Source: Reinekea marina
GTDB taxonomy: Bacteria; Pseudomonadota; Gammaproteobacteria; Pseudomonadales; Natronospirillaceae
DNA length: 64,000 nucleotides
NCBI RefSeq assembly: GCF_030409715.1
Contig: NZ_JAUFQI010000001.1
Coordinates: forward strand, 2,344,501 to 2,408,500
Direction: 5' to 3'
Positions 56,718 through 64,000 of this stretch are shown here, one piece after another. The notes beneath the pieces are model-generated. The model was given only the letters and a program-made list of their open reading frames with translations. It had not been told where the DNA came from and did not search any database. Positions within the stretch are counted from its first letter, which is position 1. The number at the start of each line of letters is the position of its first letter. A program made the position numbers and the translations under genes.

Positions 56718-57695
56718 TTACTCCAAACACTCAGACATACTGGCCGACAACTGTGTTAATAATTCAAAGTATAAGGTCGGTCCTGGTTCAAGTTTGCTGC
56801 CTAGTGTGTCAATTACCCCAATCTTTGCAAACGGCAACTTAGATTGAATAACATTCAGGTAGCGAGCATCATATTGCGGCTCTGAAAATAAACAGGTAAC
56901 CGAGTAGTTTTTGGCCGCATCAATTAATAAACTCAGCGTTTTCGGTCCTGGCGGTTGCTCAGGGTTTAACACGACTGCGCCAATGCCGTTTAGTTGATAG
57001 GTGGCTTCAAAATATTGAAAGCCATCATGAAACACTATAAATGGCTTAGTCTTTAATCCGGCGGTCTCAACATGAATGTTCCGATTCAGAATATTCAAAT
57101 CGATGATCAATTGCTTCAGGTTGGCTTCGTAATTATCTTTATGGCTAGGATCTAACTGTATAAGCTGCTCGGCCACTGCTTTGCTGAACGCAATTGCATT
57201 AAGCGGATCTAGCCAAAAATGTGGGTCAAGCTGACCATGGTCGTGACCGTGCTCATGAGCATCATGCTCGTCATGACTATCATGGTCATCGTGTAGGCCT
57301 TCTTGCTGCGGAAATAAGCTTGGCCGATTCTCTAGCAACTTCAAGCCATGCTCATACCCGGTAAGTCCATTTTCATCAAACAGTTGCACAATAGTGCTCT
57401 TAAGCGCTCGTTGCTCTATTAATCGCCCTAAACTTTGCTCTAGGTCTTCGCCGACCCATATAAGTACATCGGCATCGACAACCTGTTGAAGCTGGCTAGG
57501 CTTTAACGCAGACGAATGCGGCGATTGATCGGTTGAATAGATAAGTGATGGCTCAAAAACGTCCTTACCTAAATGAGACACCAAACTGTGCAGCGGCGAT
57601 ATACTGACGGCTACTTTTAGCGATTCAGCATGTACATTCCAAGCGTTTAACAACAGCACAGTAAATAGTAGGCGAAATGGAAGGGTTTTGAACAC
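56718..57695 (-). CDS. znuA: Zinc ABC transporter, periplasmic zinc-binding protein
   Basis: 325 residues. Signal peptide residues 1-23. Zinc-ligand regions: SPLHSLVSHLG, the histidine/aspartate-rich loop (about 130-155, HDDHDSHDEHDAHEHGHDHG), HFWLDPLNAI and VFHDGFQYF. Captures Zn2+ for ZnuB/ZnuC. It is divergent from znuCB and leads a four-gene operon with HAD, thioesterase and a small protein. Confidence 0.94.
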   Translation of the reverse strand: MFKTLPFRLLFTVLLLNAWNVHAESLKVAVSISPLHSLVSHLGKDVFEPSLIYSTDQSPHSSALKPSQLQQVVDADVLIWVGEDLEQSLGRLIEQRALKSTIVQLFDENGLTGYEHGLKLLENRPSLFPQQEGLHDDHDSHDEHDAHEHGHDHGQLDPHFWLDPLNAIAFSKAVAEQLIQLDPSHKDNYEANLKQLIIDLNILNRNIHVETAGLKTKPFIVFHDGFQYFEATYQLNGIGAVVLNPEQPPGPKTLSLLIDAAKNYSVTCLFSEPQYDARYLNVIQSKLPFAKIGVIDTLGSKLEPGPTLYFELLTQLSASMSECLE

Positions 57696-57815
57696 GAGAC
57701 AGACTCCTAAGCTTGAGAATGCGAAGGCTACCGATAGAAGGCGCTAATGTCCATGCAGGCCTTGATTTTTTACCAATCGCCGTCATCATGGCAGCACTAG
57801 CCTAGGAGCAGTTTC

Positions 57816-58577
57816 GTGCCGTCAACGTCTACACACTCAGTTTTATTACACGCCAAAGATATTGGCTTAACCATTAATGGTCAATCAATCTTAGAACAGG
57901 TGAATTTAACCATCAGCGCCGGCGAGATTGTCACCATTGTCGGCCCTAATGGGGCCGGTAAATCCTCTTTAATAAAAACACTGATTGGCATACAAAAGCC
58001 TACCCAAGGTCGAATACATCGCAAGCCATCGCTGACCATTGGCTATATGCCTCAAAAGTTATCCATTGATGATTCGCTACCCTTAGACGTATACCGGCTT
58101 ATGACGCTGACACGAACGGCGAGTTTAGATGATGCCGTGCAAGCGCTGGCTCGAACTGGTGTAGAACACCTTATTCATCGAAGTGTCCAGAATTTAAGCG
58201 GTGGCGAGTTTCAACGCGTGATGTTAGCGCGTGCATTGTTGGCCAAGCCCGACATTCTCGTGCTTGATGAACCCGCTCAAGGGGTAGACTTTAACGGCGA
58301 GGTAGAGCTCTACGAGCTTATTCAAAAATTAAGAACGGAACTTGGCTGCGCCATTGTGATGGTCTCTCATGATCTGCACATCGTCATGGCCGCAACTGAT
58401 CAAGTAATCTGTCTAAACAAGCACATCTGTTGCTCTGGCCACCCTGAATCGGTTTCACAACACCCAGAGTTTACTCAGCTGTTTGGCAAAGAGTTTGCAC
58501 CAGCCCTAGCGGTTTATACCCACGAACATGATCACACTCACGATTTAGGCGACTGCGGAGGCCACCACCATGATTGA
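57816..58577 (+). CDS. znuC: Zinc ABC transporter, ATP-binding protein
   Basis: 253 residues from GTG 57816, which has TAGGAGCAG upstream. Walker A GPNGAGKSS, signature LSGGEFQRVMLARAL, Walker B ILVLDEP. The C-terminal tail is histidine-rich (YTHEHDHTHDLGDCGGHHHD), unusual for the ATPase but seen in zinc systems. It overlaps znuB by eight bases. Confidence 0.95.
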   Translation: MPSTSTHSVLLHAKDIGLTINGQSILEQVNLTISAGEIVTIVGPNGAGKSSLIKTLIGIQKPTQGRIHRKPSLTIGYMPQKLSIDDSLPLDVYRLMTLTRTASLDDAVQALARTGVEHLIHRSVQNLSGGEFQRVMLARALLAKPDILVLDEPAQGVDFNGEVELYELIQKLRTELGCAIVMVSHDLHIVMAATDQVICLNKHICCSGHPESVSQHPEFTQLFGKEFAPALAVYTHEHDHTHDLGDCGGHHHD

Positions 58578-59367
58578 TTTACTTTGGCCCGCCCTAGTTG
58601 CAGGAAGCCTCATCTCGTTACTAGCGGGTCCGCTCGGTAGTTTTTTAGTCTGGCGAAAAATGGCCTATTTTGGCGAAACGATGGCGCACTCGGGTTTACT
58701 GGGAATAACCCTAGCCGTGCTACTCAACTGGAATATTACTGTAGGTATTGCATTAATAACGTCTATGTTGGCGCTGTTGTTATTTGCATTGCAGCATCAA
58801 CATAGAATTCCCGCTGATACGCTTTTAGGCATTATGTCTCATGGATCTCTTGCTTTAGGCATGCTGGTGTTAGCTTTTTCTACTCAAATACGAACCGACT
58901 TAACAGGCCTACTGTTTGGTGATTTACTTTCAGTAGGATCAAGTGATTTATGGTTAGTCGCCATCATTATTACCATCGGTTTGCCGCTGCTCATTACCAT
59001 TTGGAAGCCGCTACTGGCCATTACCGTGAATGAAGATTTAGCCAAAGCAGAGGGCATTAACACGAGCTTAATTAAGGTGGTGTTTTTACTATTGGTGGCC
59101 TTAACCATTGCGACCGCCATGAAAATTGTGGGGGTGTTACTGATTACCGCCTTGATGATTATTCCGCCCGCCGCGGCACGCTTTATTGCAAAAACACCCG
59201 AACAAATGGGCGTTATTGCAACCATTATTGCGGTGTTATCGGTGTGGTTGGGCATTTCTGGCTCTTGGCAGTTTGATGCACCAACCGGCCCAGCCATCGT
59301 TGCGATGGCTGTTGTGTTTTTCGTCGCCTCTGTGGCCGTAACCAACTTAAAGCAAAAAGTGAATTAA
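58570..59367 (+). CDS. znuB: Zinc ABC transporter, permease
   Basis: 265 residues, eight to nine helices of the ABC-3 family. Recognised by GPLGSFLVWRKMAYFGETMAHSGLLG and the C-terminal GVLLITALMIIPPAAARF. Pore of the zinc importer. Start overlaps znuC; end overlaps the convergent GFA gene by four bases. Confidence 0.95.
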   Translation: MIDLLWPALVAGSLISLLAGPLGSFLVWRKMAYFGETMAHSGLLGITLAVLLNWNITVGIALITSMLALLLFALQHQHRIPADTLLGIMSHGSLALGMLVLAFSTQIRTDLTGLLFGDLLSVGSSDLWLVAIIITIGLPLLITIWKPLLAITVNEDLAKAEGINTSLIKVVFLLLVALTIATAMKIVGVLLITALMIIPPAAARFIAKTPEQMGVIATIIAVLSVWLGISGSWQFDAPTGPAIVAMAVVFFVASVAVTNLKQKVN

Positions 59368-59792
59368 GCCTTTGGTTTTCGGGGCGGCATAGCATCGTGC
59401 ATTGGCAAGTCATCATTGTGGCGGTGCCAAGGTGCGTTTTCTTGCATGAAATTATGCTGCGAAGGCTTCAATTGCGGATCTTCATTTAAAGAACCGGCTG
59501 GAACGATGCGACGGTCTAGCCCTTTGGGTTGCCATGGCAAAGCAGACCCGCAGGTTTTGCAAAAACAAGTTCCAAAATACTTTGCCTCAGGCAAATGAAA
59601 TTCTGAAATATTATCTTCACCCTGAGTCCATTTAAACTGATCGCCTTCTACAAACATGTTAGAAGCAAATGCACTGCCGGTCACTTTTTGGCACCGCGTA
59701 CAATGACAATATTGAAACAAGTTTAAGTGCCCTGTTATTTCAAAAGCCACATCGCCACAAAGGCAACTGCCCGTTACTTTATAATCGCTCAT
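59364..59792 (-). CDS. GFA-family zinc protein
   Basis: 142 residues from ATG 59792, which has GGGGAG upstream. Zinc ligands: GSCLCGDVAFE, YCHCTRCQKVTG and CFCKTCGSALPW. Paralogous in fold, not closely similar, to the protein at 21594. Its start is one base after the stop of the hydrolase gene, so the two form an operon. Confidence 0.88.
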   Translation of the reverse strand: MSDYKVTGSCLCGDVAFEITGHLNLFQYCHCTRCQKVTGSAFASNMFVEGDQFKWTQGEDNISEFHLPEAKYFGTCFCKTCGSALPWQPKGLDRRIVPAGSLNEDPQLKPSQHNFMQENAPWHRHNDDLPMHDAMPPRKPKA

Positions 59793-59793
59793 G

Positions 59794-61008
59794 TTACTCC
59801 CCTTTATCACTGACTGATGATGCAATGGCCCTAAACGCGGCCACGGCCTTCAAGTTGGCTTCTCCATTATTTTCCATAAAATTAATATCGGCACTGTTCT
59901 TTACGATCACCACATCGAGTGCGCGATTAATATAAATAAACTGCCCGTATATGCCAATAGCCATAAATTCTTGGTCGGCGTTTTCAGGAACCCACCATTG
60001 ATACCCATAACCAAAGGTTGTGCTCGATGTACTTCGTTTACCTGGCATGAGGTGTGGCGCATCTGGGGTAATACTGCTTTGAATCCATTGCTCCGGGATA
60101 ACTTGCTCACCATTGACTCGACCAAAATCTCGATACAACTTACCAAAACGCGCGTAATCTCTTGATATTAAATTTAACCCGCCCAATACCATCGGCTCAC
60201 CCTGGCTGTCGGTAATATAAATGGCATCGCGCTCTGTCCCTAATTTTGACCAAAGCCTATCGTTGAAGTAATCGACAATAGATTCGCCCGTTGCAGCACG
60301 CAATACCATGCCAATAACATGCGTATCGATACTCACGTAATGCATGTAGATACCCTGCTCACGATTACTCGAGAAAGAGCTGGCGAAATCATCAAAGCTG
60401 CCACCCAACGCCATAATTCGACCAAAGCGATTGATGTCACTGTTAAAATCGCCATAGTCTTCATTAAAGTGAATACCGCTCGACATTTGCAAAACATTTT
60501 TAATGCTCACGCCTTCATAACCGGTGCCTTTTAATCGAGGTACGTACTCGGTTACGGGTGCATTTAAATCTGCAATGGCGCCTTCGTTTACGGCGATACC
60601 AAACAATGCACTTAAGAAAGACTTAGCCACAGACCAAGAAATGCGCTGGTCATATTCTTCTGTTCCTAAACGATACTGTTCATGCACAATATCGTTTCCT
60701 CTTACTACCACCAACGCTGTTGTACTGGTATTTTGTAGCCAATTTTCAACATCGAAAACATTTTTATTAAACGTGAACGATTCAGGCAACGGCAAAGGCT
60801 TACGACCAAAGTGTTGAACAGGTGGCGTTCTTTTTATGGTCACTGTTGGTGCCATTGTTTGCATATTTGAAAAATTATGAACAATAACATTAGGGTTAAA
60901 CAGCTTAATCGTGTGGTTTAATTGCTTTAATTCACTTTTGAAAAAAAATGCGACCAGCACCACTAAAACGGCTAAGACAATCAAAATTTTTACTGCAATG
61001 CTTTTCAC
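59794..61008 (-). CDS. Serine beta-lactamase-fold hydrolase (class C type)
   Basis: 404 residues with an N-terminal membrane helix (about 5-23). Catalytic SxxK is S126-V-A-K129 and the Tyr of YxS lies in MHYVSIDTHV. The group includes esterases, D-aminopeptidases and 6-aminohexanoate-type hydrolases, not usually resistance enzymes. Substrate unknown. Cotranscribed with the GFA gene downstream. Confidence 0.88.
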   Translation of the reverse strand: MKSIAVKILIVLAVLVVLVAFFFKSELKQLNHTIKLFNPNVIVHNFSNMQTMAPTVTIKRTPPVQHFGRKPLPLPESFTFNKNVFDVENWLQNTSTTALVVVRGNDIVHEQYRLGTEEYDQRISWSVAKSFLSALFGIAVNEGAIADLNAPVTEYVPRLKGTGYEGVSIKNVLQMSSGIHFNEDYGDFNSDINRFGRIMALGGSFDDFASSFSSNREQGIYMHYVSIDTHVIGMVLRAATGESIVDYFNDRLWSKLGTERDAIYITDSQGEPMVLGGLNLISRDYARFGKLYRDFGRVNGEQVIPEQWIQSSITPDAPHLMPGKRSTSSTTFGYGYQWWVPENADQEFMAIGIYGQFIYINRALDVVIVKNSADINFMENNGEANLKAVAAFRAIASSVSDKGE

Positions 61009-61154
61009 TAAACTTGAACCTCTATTTTTATTTTTTTAATGTAAATGTGCCTTTGCGTTGGCTTACCGTTGCAATGACCACGAGCAAATAGCAACCCGCT
61101 AAGAACTAAGCTACACTCGCGCCCTTCAGCATATCATTCACTTAGGAGCCCGTC

Positions 61155-62465
61155 ATGCATAACTACTTGCAACACCTCAACACCCTTCAACAACGTTATG
61201 ACGCTCTTTGTAAGCAATACCAACTAGACGGCATTTTAATCAGCAGTGGCGCATTAACTTATTACGCGGGTGACGACATGAGCCACCCTTATAAACCGGC
61301 ACCTTTCGCACAACAATGGCTGCCCTATAATGTGGATCCTCTCACTTGGATCTTGATTACGCCAGGCCAAAAGCCTGTTTTATACTGGCCGGCCCAACAA
61401 GACTTTTGGCACGTTATTCCAAATGCGCCTGAAGGCCCTTGGACGGAACATTGGCAAATAGAAGCGGCCGCCACAAACGACTGGATGAGCCAACTGCCAT
61501 CAAATATTGCTATTTTAGTGAATGATCCTGAGAATTTACCTCCTGCTTTGAGTGGAGAAATAAACCCAAACACCGTTGTAAATGCCTTGGCGTACCAGCG
61601 AGCTTATAAAACCGACTGGGAAGTTGACCAACTCACACAAGCTAATATCAACGCCGTCAAAGGGCATTTAGCAGCCGAAAAAGCCTTTTATGATGGTGCT
61701 AGTGAAGTTAGCATTCACCAAGCCTTTTTAAACGCCAGTGAACAAATGCAAGCCGAAGAACCCTACAGTGCCATCGTCGGGCTAAACGAATCGGCGGCAG
61801 TGCTGCATTACGAGCGTAAAAACCGCTTGCCGCCGGCTGAGCATCGCACCTTAATTATCGATGCGGGCGCAAAAATCAATGGCTACGCCAGCGACATTAC
61901 CCGGACAGTAACCAACGACACCGGCTTATTTAAAACCTTACTCGACAAAATGGATACCTTAGAGCAAGAGCTTTGCGCTGCCTGTACAGCAGGCACTGAC
62001 TATTTAGCGGTGCATCAACAAACGTTGGTTGGCATTGCCACTATTTTGAAAGAAACAGGCATTTGCTCACACAGTGTTGATGTGCAACTTGAAAAGCGCA
62101 TTCCTCAAGTATTTTTCCCACACGGTATTGGGCACCTACTCGGCTTACAAGTCCACGATATTGCGGGCAAGCAAATAAACTCAGAAGGAGACATTAAACC
62201 CTCTCCCGAAGAAGCACCTTTTTTACGACTAACGCGCCGACTCGAAGATGGCATGGTCATCACCATTGAGCCTGGTTTGTATTTTATTCCGATGCTCATT
62301 AATAACATGGTAGAAAACATCAGTGACCATGGTTGTAACTTAGATTTAATTGAACAACTAAAACCATTTGGCGGCATTCGCATTGAAGACAACGTATTGG
62401 TTAAAGGCGATACGCCGGTTAACTTAACGCGTAACGCCTACCAGCAACTGGCTAATGCCGATTAA
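61155..62465 (+). CDS. pepQ: Xaa-Pro dipeptidase (M24 family)
   Basis: 436 residues; E. coli PepQ has 443. Dinuclear metal ligands D236, D247, H327, E372 and E411 are all present (DAGAKINGYASD, HGIGH, IEPG, RIED), with H323 in the same loop. Splits dipeptides with C-terminal proline; relatives also hydrolyse organophosphates. ATG 61155 has AGGAG upstream. It overlaps the convergent gene by 14 bases. Confidence 0.92.
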   Translation: MHNYLQHLNTLQQRYDALCKQYQLDGILISSGALTYYAGDDMSHPYKPAPFAQQWLPYNVDPLTWILITPGQKPVLYWPAQQDFWHVIPNAPEGPWTEHWQIEAAATNDWMSQLPSNIAILVNDPENLPPALSGEINPNTVVNALAYQRAYKTDWEVDQLTQANINAVKGHLAAEKAFYDGASEVSIHQAFLNASEQMQAEEPYSAIVGLNESAAVLHYERKNRLPPAEHRTLIIDAGAKINGYASDITRTVTNDTGLFKTLLDKMDTLEQELCAACTAGTDYLAVHQQTLVGIATILKETGICSHSVDVQLEKRIPQVFFPHGIGHLLGLQVHDIAGKQINSEGDIKPSPEEAPFLRLTRRLEDGMVITIEPGLYFIPMLINNMVENISDHGCNLDLIEQLKPFGGIRIEDNVLVKGDTPVNLTRNAYQQLANAD

Positions 62466-63117
62466 TGACCGGGTAACGCACATCGCCCCAATCTTCTTCG
62501 CCAGCACTGAGCATAATTTCTATAAATAAGGGCACTAAGGTGCCCAATAAGCCTGCACCATCTCGCACCTGTTCTCGGTTAACACGTCCTTCAAAGGTGG
62601 CGCCGCCATGCACAATTTGATTGCGCAATACAAATAAACGGTCTAGCACTATCGAGCACAATTCGGGTACGCGTTTACGGCTAAGTGCGTTTAATGCCTT
62701 AATGGAGGATTGATCAAACTCGGCTTGCCAATAGTTTGTTCCATTACGTTGGGCGTGCCAAAACGGCAAAAAAACAAAAGGATTTTTAACGAGAGATTTA
62801 ACATGCCCGGAATATTCCTCCCACAAGCAACTGTATATCTTTTGCTCTTCATCGTGATTCACAATCAGTTCAATAAACTGCTGAAACGACTCCAGTGTCT
62901 CTAAAGGCTCATCTCCTACTTCGTCAACACAAAAACAAGCGCTGAACGAGATCCATAAAGAAATAAACTCTATATCTAAACTTTGCGCTTGCTCTGCACT
63001 TTTTAACCAACTAATTGCACGGTGCAATCGAATCGCATGGTTCGCCGACAACACGTCTTCGCGTTGCGCTAGGGCTTCTTTAAGTGAATCGGAAGTAGAC
63101 AGGGTAAATGCAGTCAT
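62452..63117 (-). CDS. HEPN-like protein, function unknown
   Basis: 221 residues, all-helical. Near the C-terminus LRNQIVHGGAT carries R165-x4-H170, the RNase-type motif of HEPN domains (Apea-like group). No antitoxin or nucleotidyltransferase gene is adjacent: neighbours are pepQ (convergent) and a class V aminotransferase gene. The call is by motif and helical content only. Confidence 0.6.
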   Translation of the reverse strand: MTAFTLSTSDSLKEALAQREDVLSANHAIRLHRAISWLKSAEQAQSLDIEFISLWISFSACFCVDEVGDEPLETLESFQQFIELIVNHDEEQKIYSCLWEEYSGHVKSLVKNPFVFLPFWHAQRNGTNYWQAEFDQSSIKALNALSRKRVPELCSIVLDRLFVLRNQIVHGGATFEGRVNREQVRDGAGLLGTLVPLFIEIMLSAGEEDWGDVRYPVINRH

Positions 63118-63165
63118 AATGCCATCTCAAATACAGTTAGCCTTAGCTTACTGTTAAACAGGTTA

Positions 63166-64000
63166 TTAACTCAACAAGCTTTGCCAAAGATTAGGCGCTT
63201 TGTTTAATTTTATTGGCGACTCGTTAAAGGTTTGGTTATTAGCAATGGCTGCTATGGCATCGGCTACCTTATGAACTTCGGCTAATGACATCGCCGGATG
63301 AAAACTCACCCTGACCCAACCGGGCTTCACTGTTTGATGATCATCGCTTAATGCTTGGGTAATTTTGTTAGACGTGCAATGATCAATATTAAGCAAATGA
63401 TGCCCGTATGTGCCAGCGCAGGCGCAGCCGCCACGTGTTTCAATACCATATTGCTCACTCAAAAGCGTTACAGCCTCATGGTAATCTAGGTTTTCAAAAA
63501 TAATAGAGAAAATACTGAGCCTGTCTTTATGGTGCCCCGATAAAATTTTAACGTGACTGATAGCTTGCAACCGCGAGAAAAACACCTCATTGATTTGCCG
63601 CTCTTTTGTCATGATGGCTTCTACACCCATCTCTTCTTTAAGTTGAATCGCCAGAGCTGTTCTGATGGTTTGCAATATACCTGGCGTACCACCGGATTCA
63701 CGCTGCTCTATATCGCTGACAAATTTATGTTCACCCCACGGGTTCGTCCATACCACGGTACCACCACCAGGAAGCTCAGGTACTTGGTTGCTGTACAGCT
63801 TGCCATTAAAAATAAGCACACCATTAGAGCCTGGTCCGCCTAAAAATTTATGAGGCGAAAAGTAAATGGCATCGAGCGATTCCAATTCGCTGGGGTGCAT
63901 ATCTATTTCAACGTAGGGTGCTGATGCGGCGAAATCGACAAAACATAAGCCACTGTGCTGGTGCATCAGCTTGGCGATTTCATGATAAGGAGTCACAATG
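63166..64000 (-). CDS. Class V PLP-dependent aminotransferase (cysteine desulfurase-like), 5' end beyond window
   Basis: The frame runs off the window at 64000; the first in-frame GTG (63996) is unlikely to be the real start because the N-terminal half of the fold is missing. The PLP Lys is in YFSPHKFLGG, the 50th codon from that GTG. GGCACAGTYGHHLL contains cysteines where desulfurases carry the catalytic loop. It resembles SufS/Csd relatives of unknown substrate. Confidence 0.85.
   Translation of the reverse strand, partial: IVTPYHEIAKLMHQHSGLCFVDFAASAPYVEIDMHPSELESLDAIYFSPHKFLGGPGSNGVLIFNGKLYSNQVPELPGGGTVVWTNPWGEHKFVSDIEQRESGGTPGILQTIRTALAIQLKEEMGVEAIMTKERQINEVFFSRLQAISHVKILSGHHKDRLSIFSIIFENLDYHEAVTLLSEQYGIETRGGCACAGTYGHHLLNIDHCTSNKITQALSDDHQTVKPGWVRVSFHPAMSLAEVHKVADAIAAIANNQTFNESPIKLNKAPNLWQSLLS

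Noticed and set aside
57696..57815. Zur box between znuA and znuC
   Set aside because: Expected from context, but no palindrome resembling a Zur site could be found by eye.
59794..61008. Antibiotic-resistance beta-lactamase
   Set aside because: It has the SxxK serine but carries a membrane anchor and matches the broad esterase/peptidase group; nothing indicates a resistance role.

Overview
The window is ordinary-looking chromosome of a motile, aerobic marine-type gammaproteobacterium, most like the Oceanospirillales/Pseudomonas side of the class. Support for this: a 531-residue isocitrate lyase of the Pseudomonas type, the dnaX-ybaB-recR block with the 4.5S RNA gene upstream of dnaX, a DesT/DesB/DesC-like desaturase cluster, flgA-flgM-flgN beside cheV-cheR with recognisable sigma-54 and sigma-28 promoters, and AcnB, CmoM, YcgN, YcgL and DbpA. 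I cannot name the genus. I saw no tRNA gene, rRNA gene, CRISPR array or prophage.

Layout. 1-5.8 kb: a LysR regulator (cut by the window edge) divergent from aceA, then a NUDIX hydrolase, a DEDDh exonuclease, a methyltransferase, a zinc-ribbon membrane protein and a VOC protein. 5.86-7.85 kb: a tandem array of three 213-bp repeat units (REP-like head plus a palindromic body). The middle unit is split by a 1,386-bp IS110-family (IS1111-type) insertion sequence; a fourth, inverted copy lies at 2.58-2.75 kb. 7.86-10.8 kb: fatty-acid desaturase, its ferredoxin-reductase-like partner and a divergent TetR regulator. 10.8-13.7 kb: TSUP permease, an unrecognised 598-residue exported protein and a very small protein. 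14.0-19.4 kb: cheR, cheV, flgA, flgM, flgN and a membrane-anchored coiled-coil protein. 19.5-24 kb: LuxR-type response regulator, CDF metal exporter, GFA protein, DUF2914 protein and two small membrane proteins. 23.9-29.1 kb: ycgN-ycgL-rnd, recR-ybaB-dnaX and ffs. 29.2-33.0 kb: a SnoaL/FAD-oxidoreductase/DUF1365/cyclopropane-synthase lipid operon. 33.1-39.0 kb: a GGDEF-EAL protein overlapping queE, then acnB with a perfect inverted repeat in its leader. 39.0-45.9 kb: cmoM, an unknown anchored protein, fadH with a divergent AraC regulator, and dbpA. 46.0-49.8 kb: fbpABC ferric-iron importer with a Fur-like box. 49.8-57.7 kb: YitT, mgsA, VanZ, a CHASE2 adenylate cyclase, VOC, acyltransferase, then a four-gene znuA operon. 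57.8-64 kb: znuCB, a second GFA protein, a serine beta-lactamase-fold hydrolase, pepQ, a HEPN-like protein and a truncated class V aminotransferase.

The genes form small functional modules rather than one large system: carbon entry through the glyoxylate shunt (aceA, acnB), membrane lipid remodelling (desBC, the cfa operon, the acyltransferase, fadH), flagellar assembly and chemotaxis, DNA and RNA maintenance, and metal uptake (iron, zinc). The strongest unusual signal is the IS1111-type element. Its ends can be placed to the base because removing 1,386 bp restores the 213-bp period exactly. Its long non-coding tail is where a bridge RNA is expected, and it contains a 7-base match to the target site.
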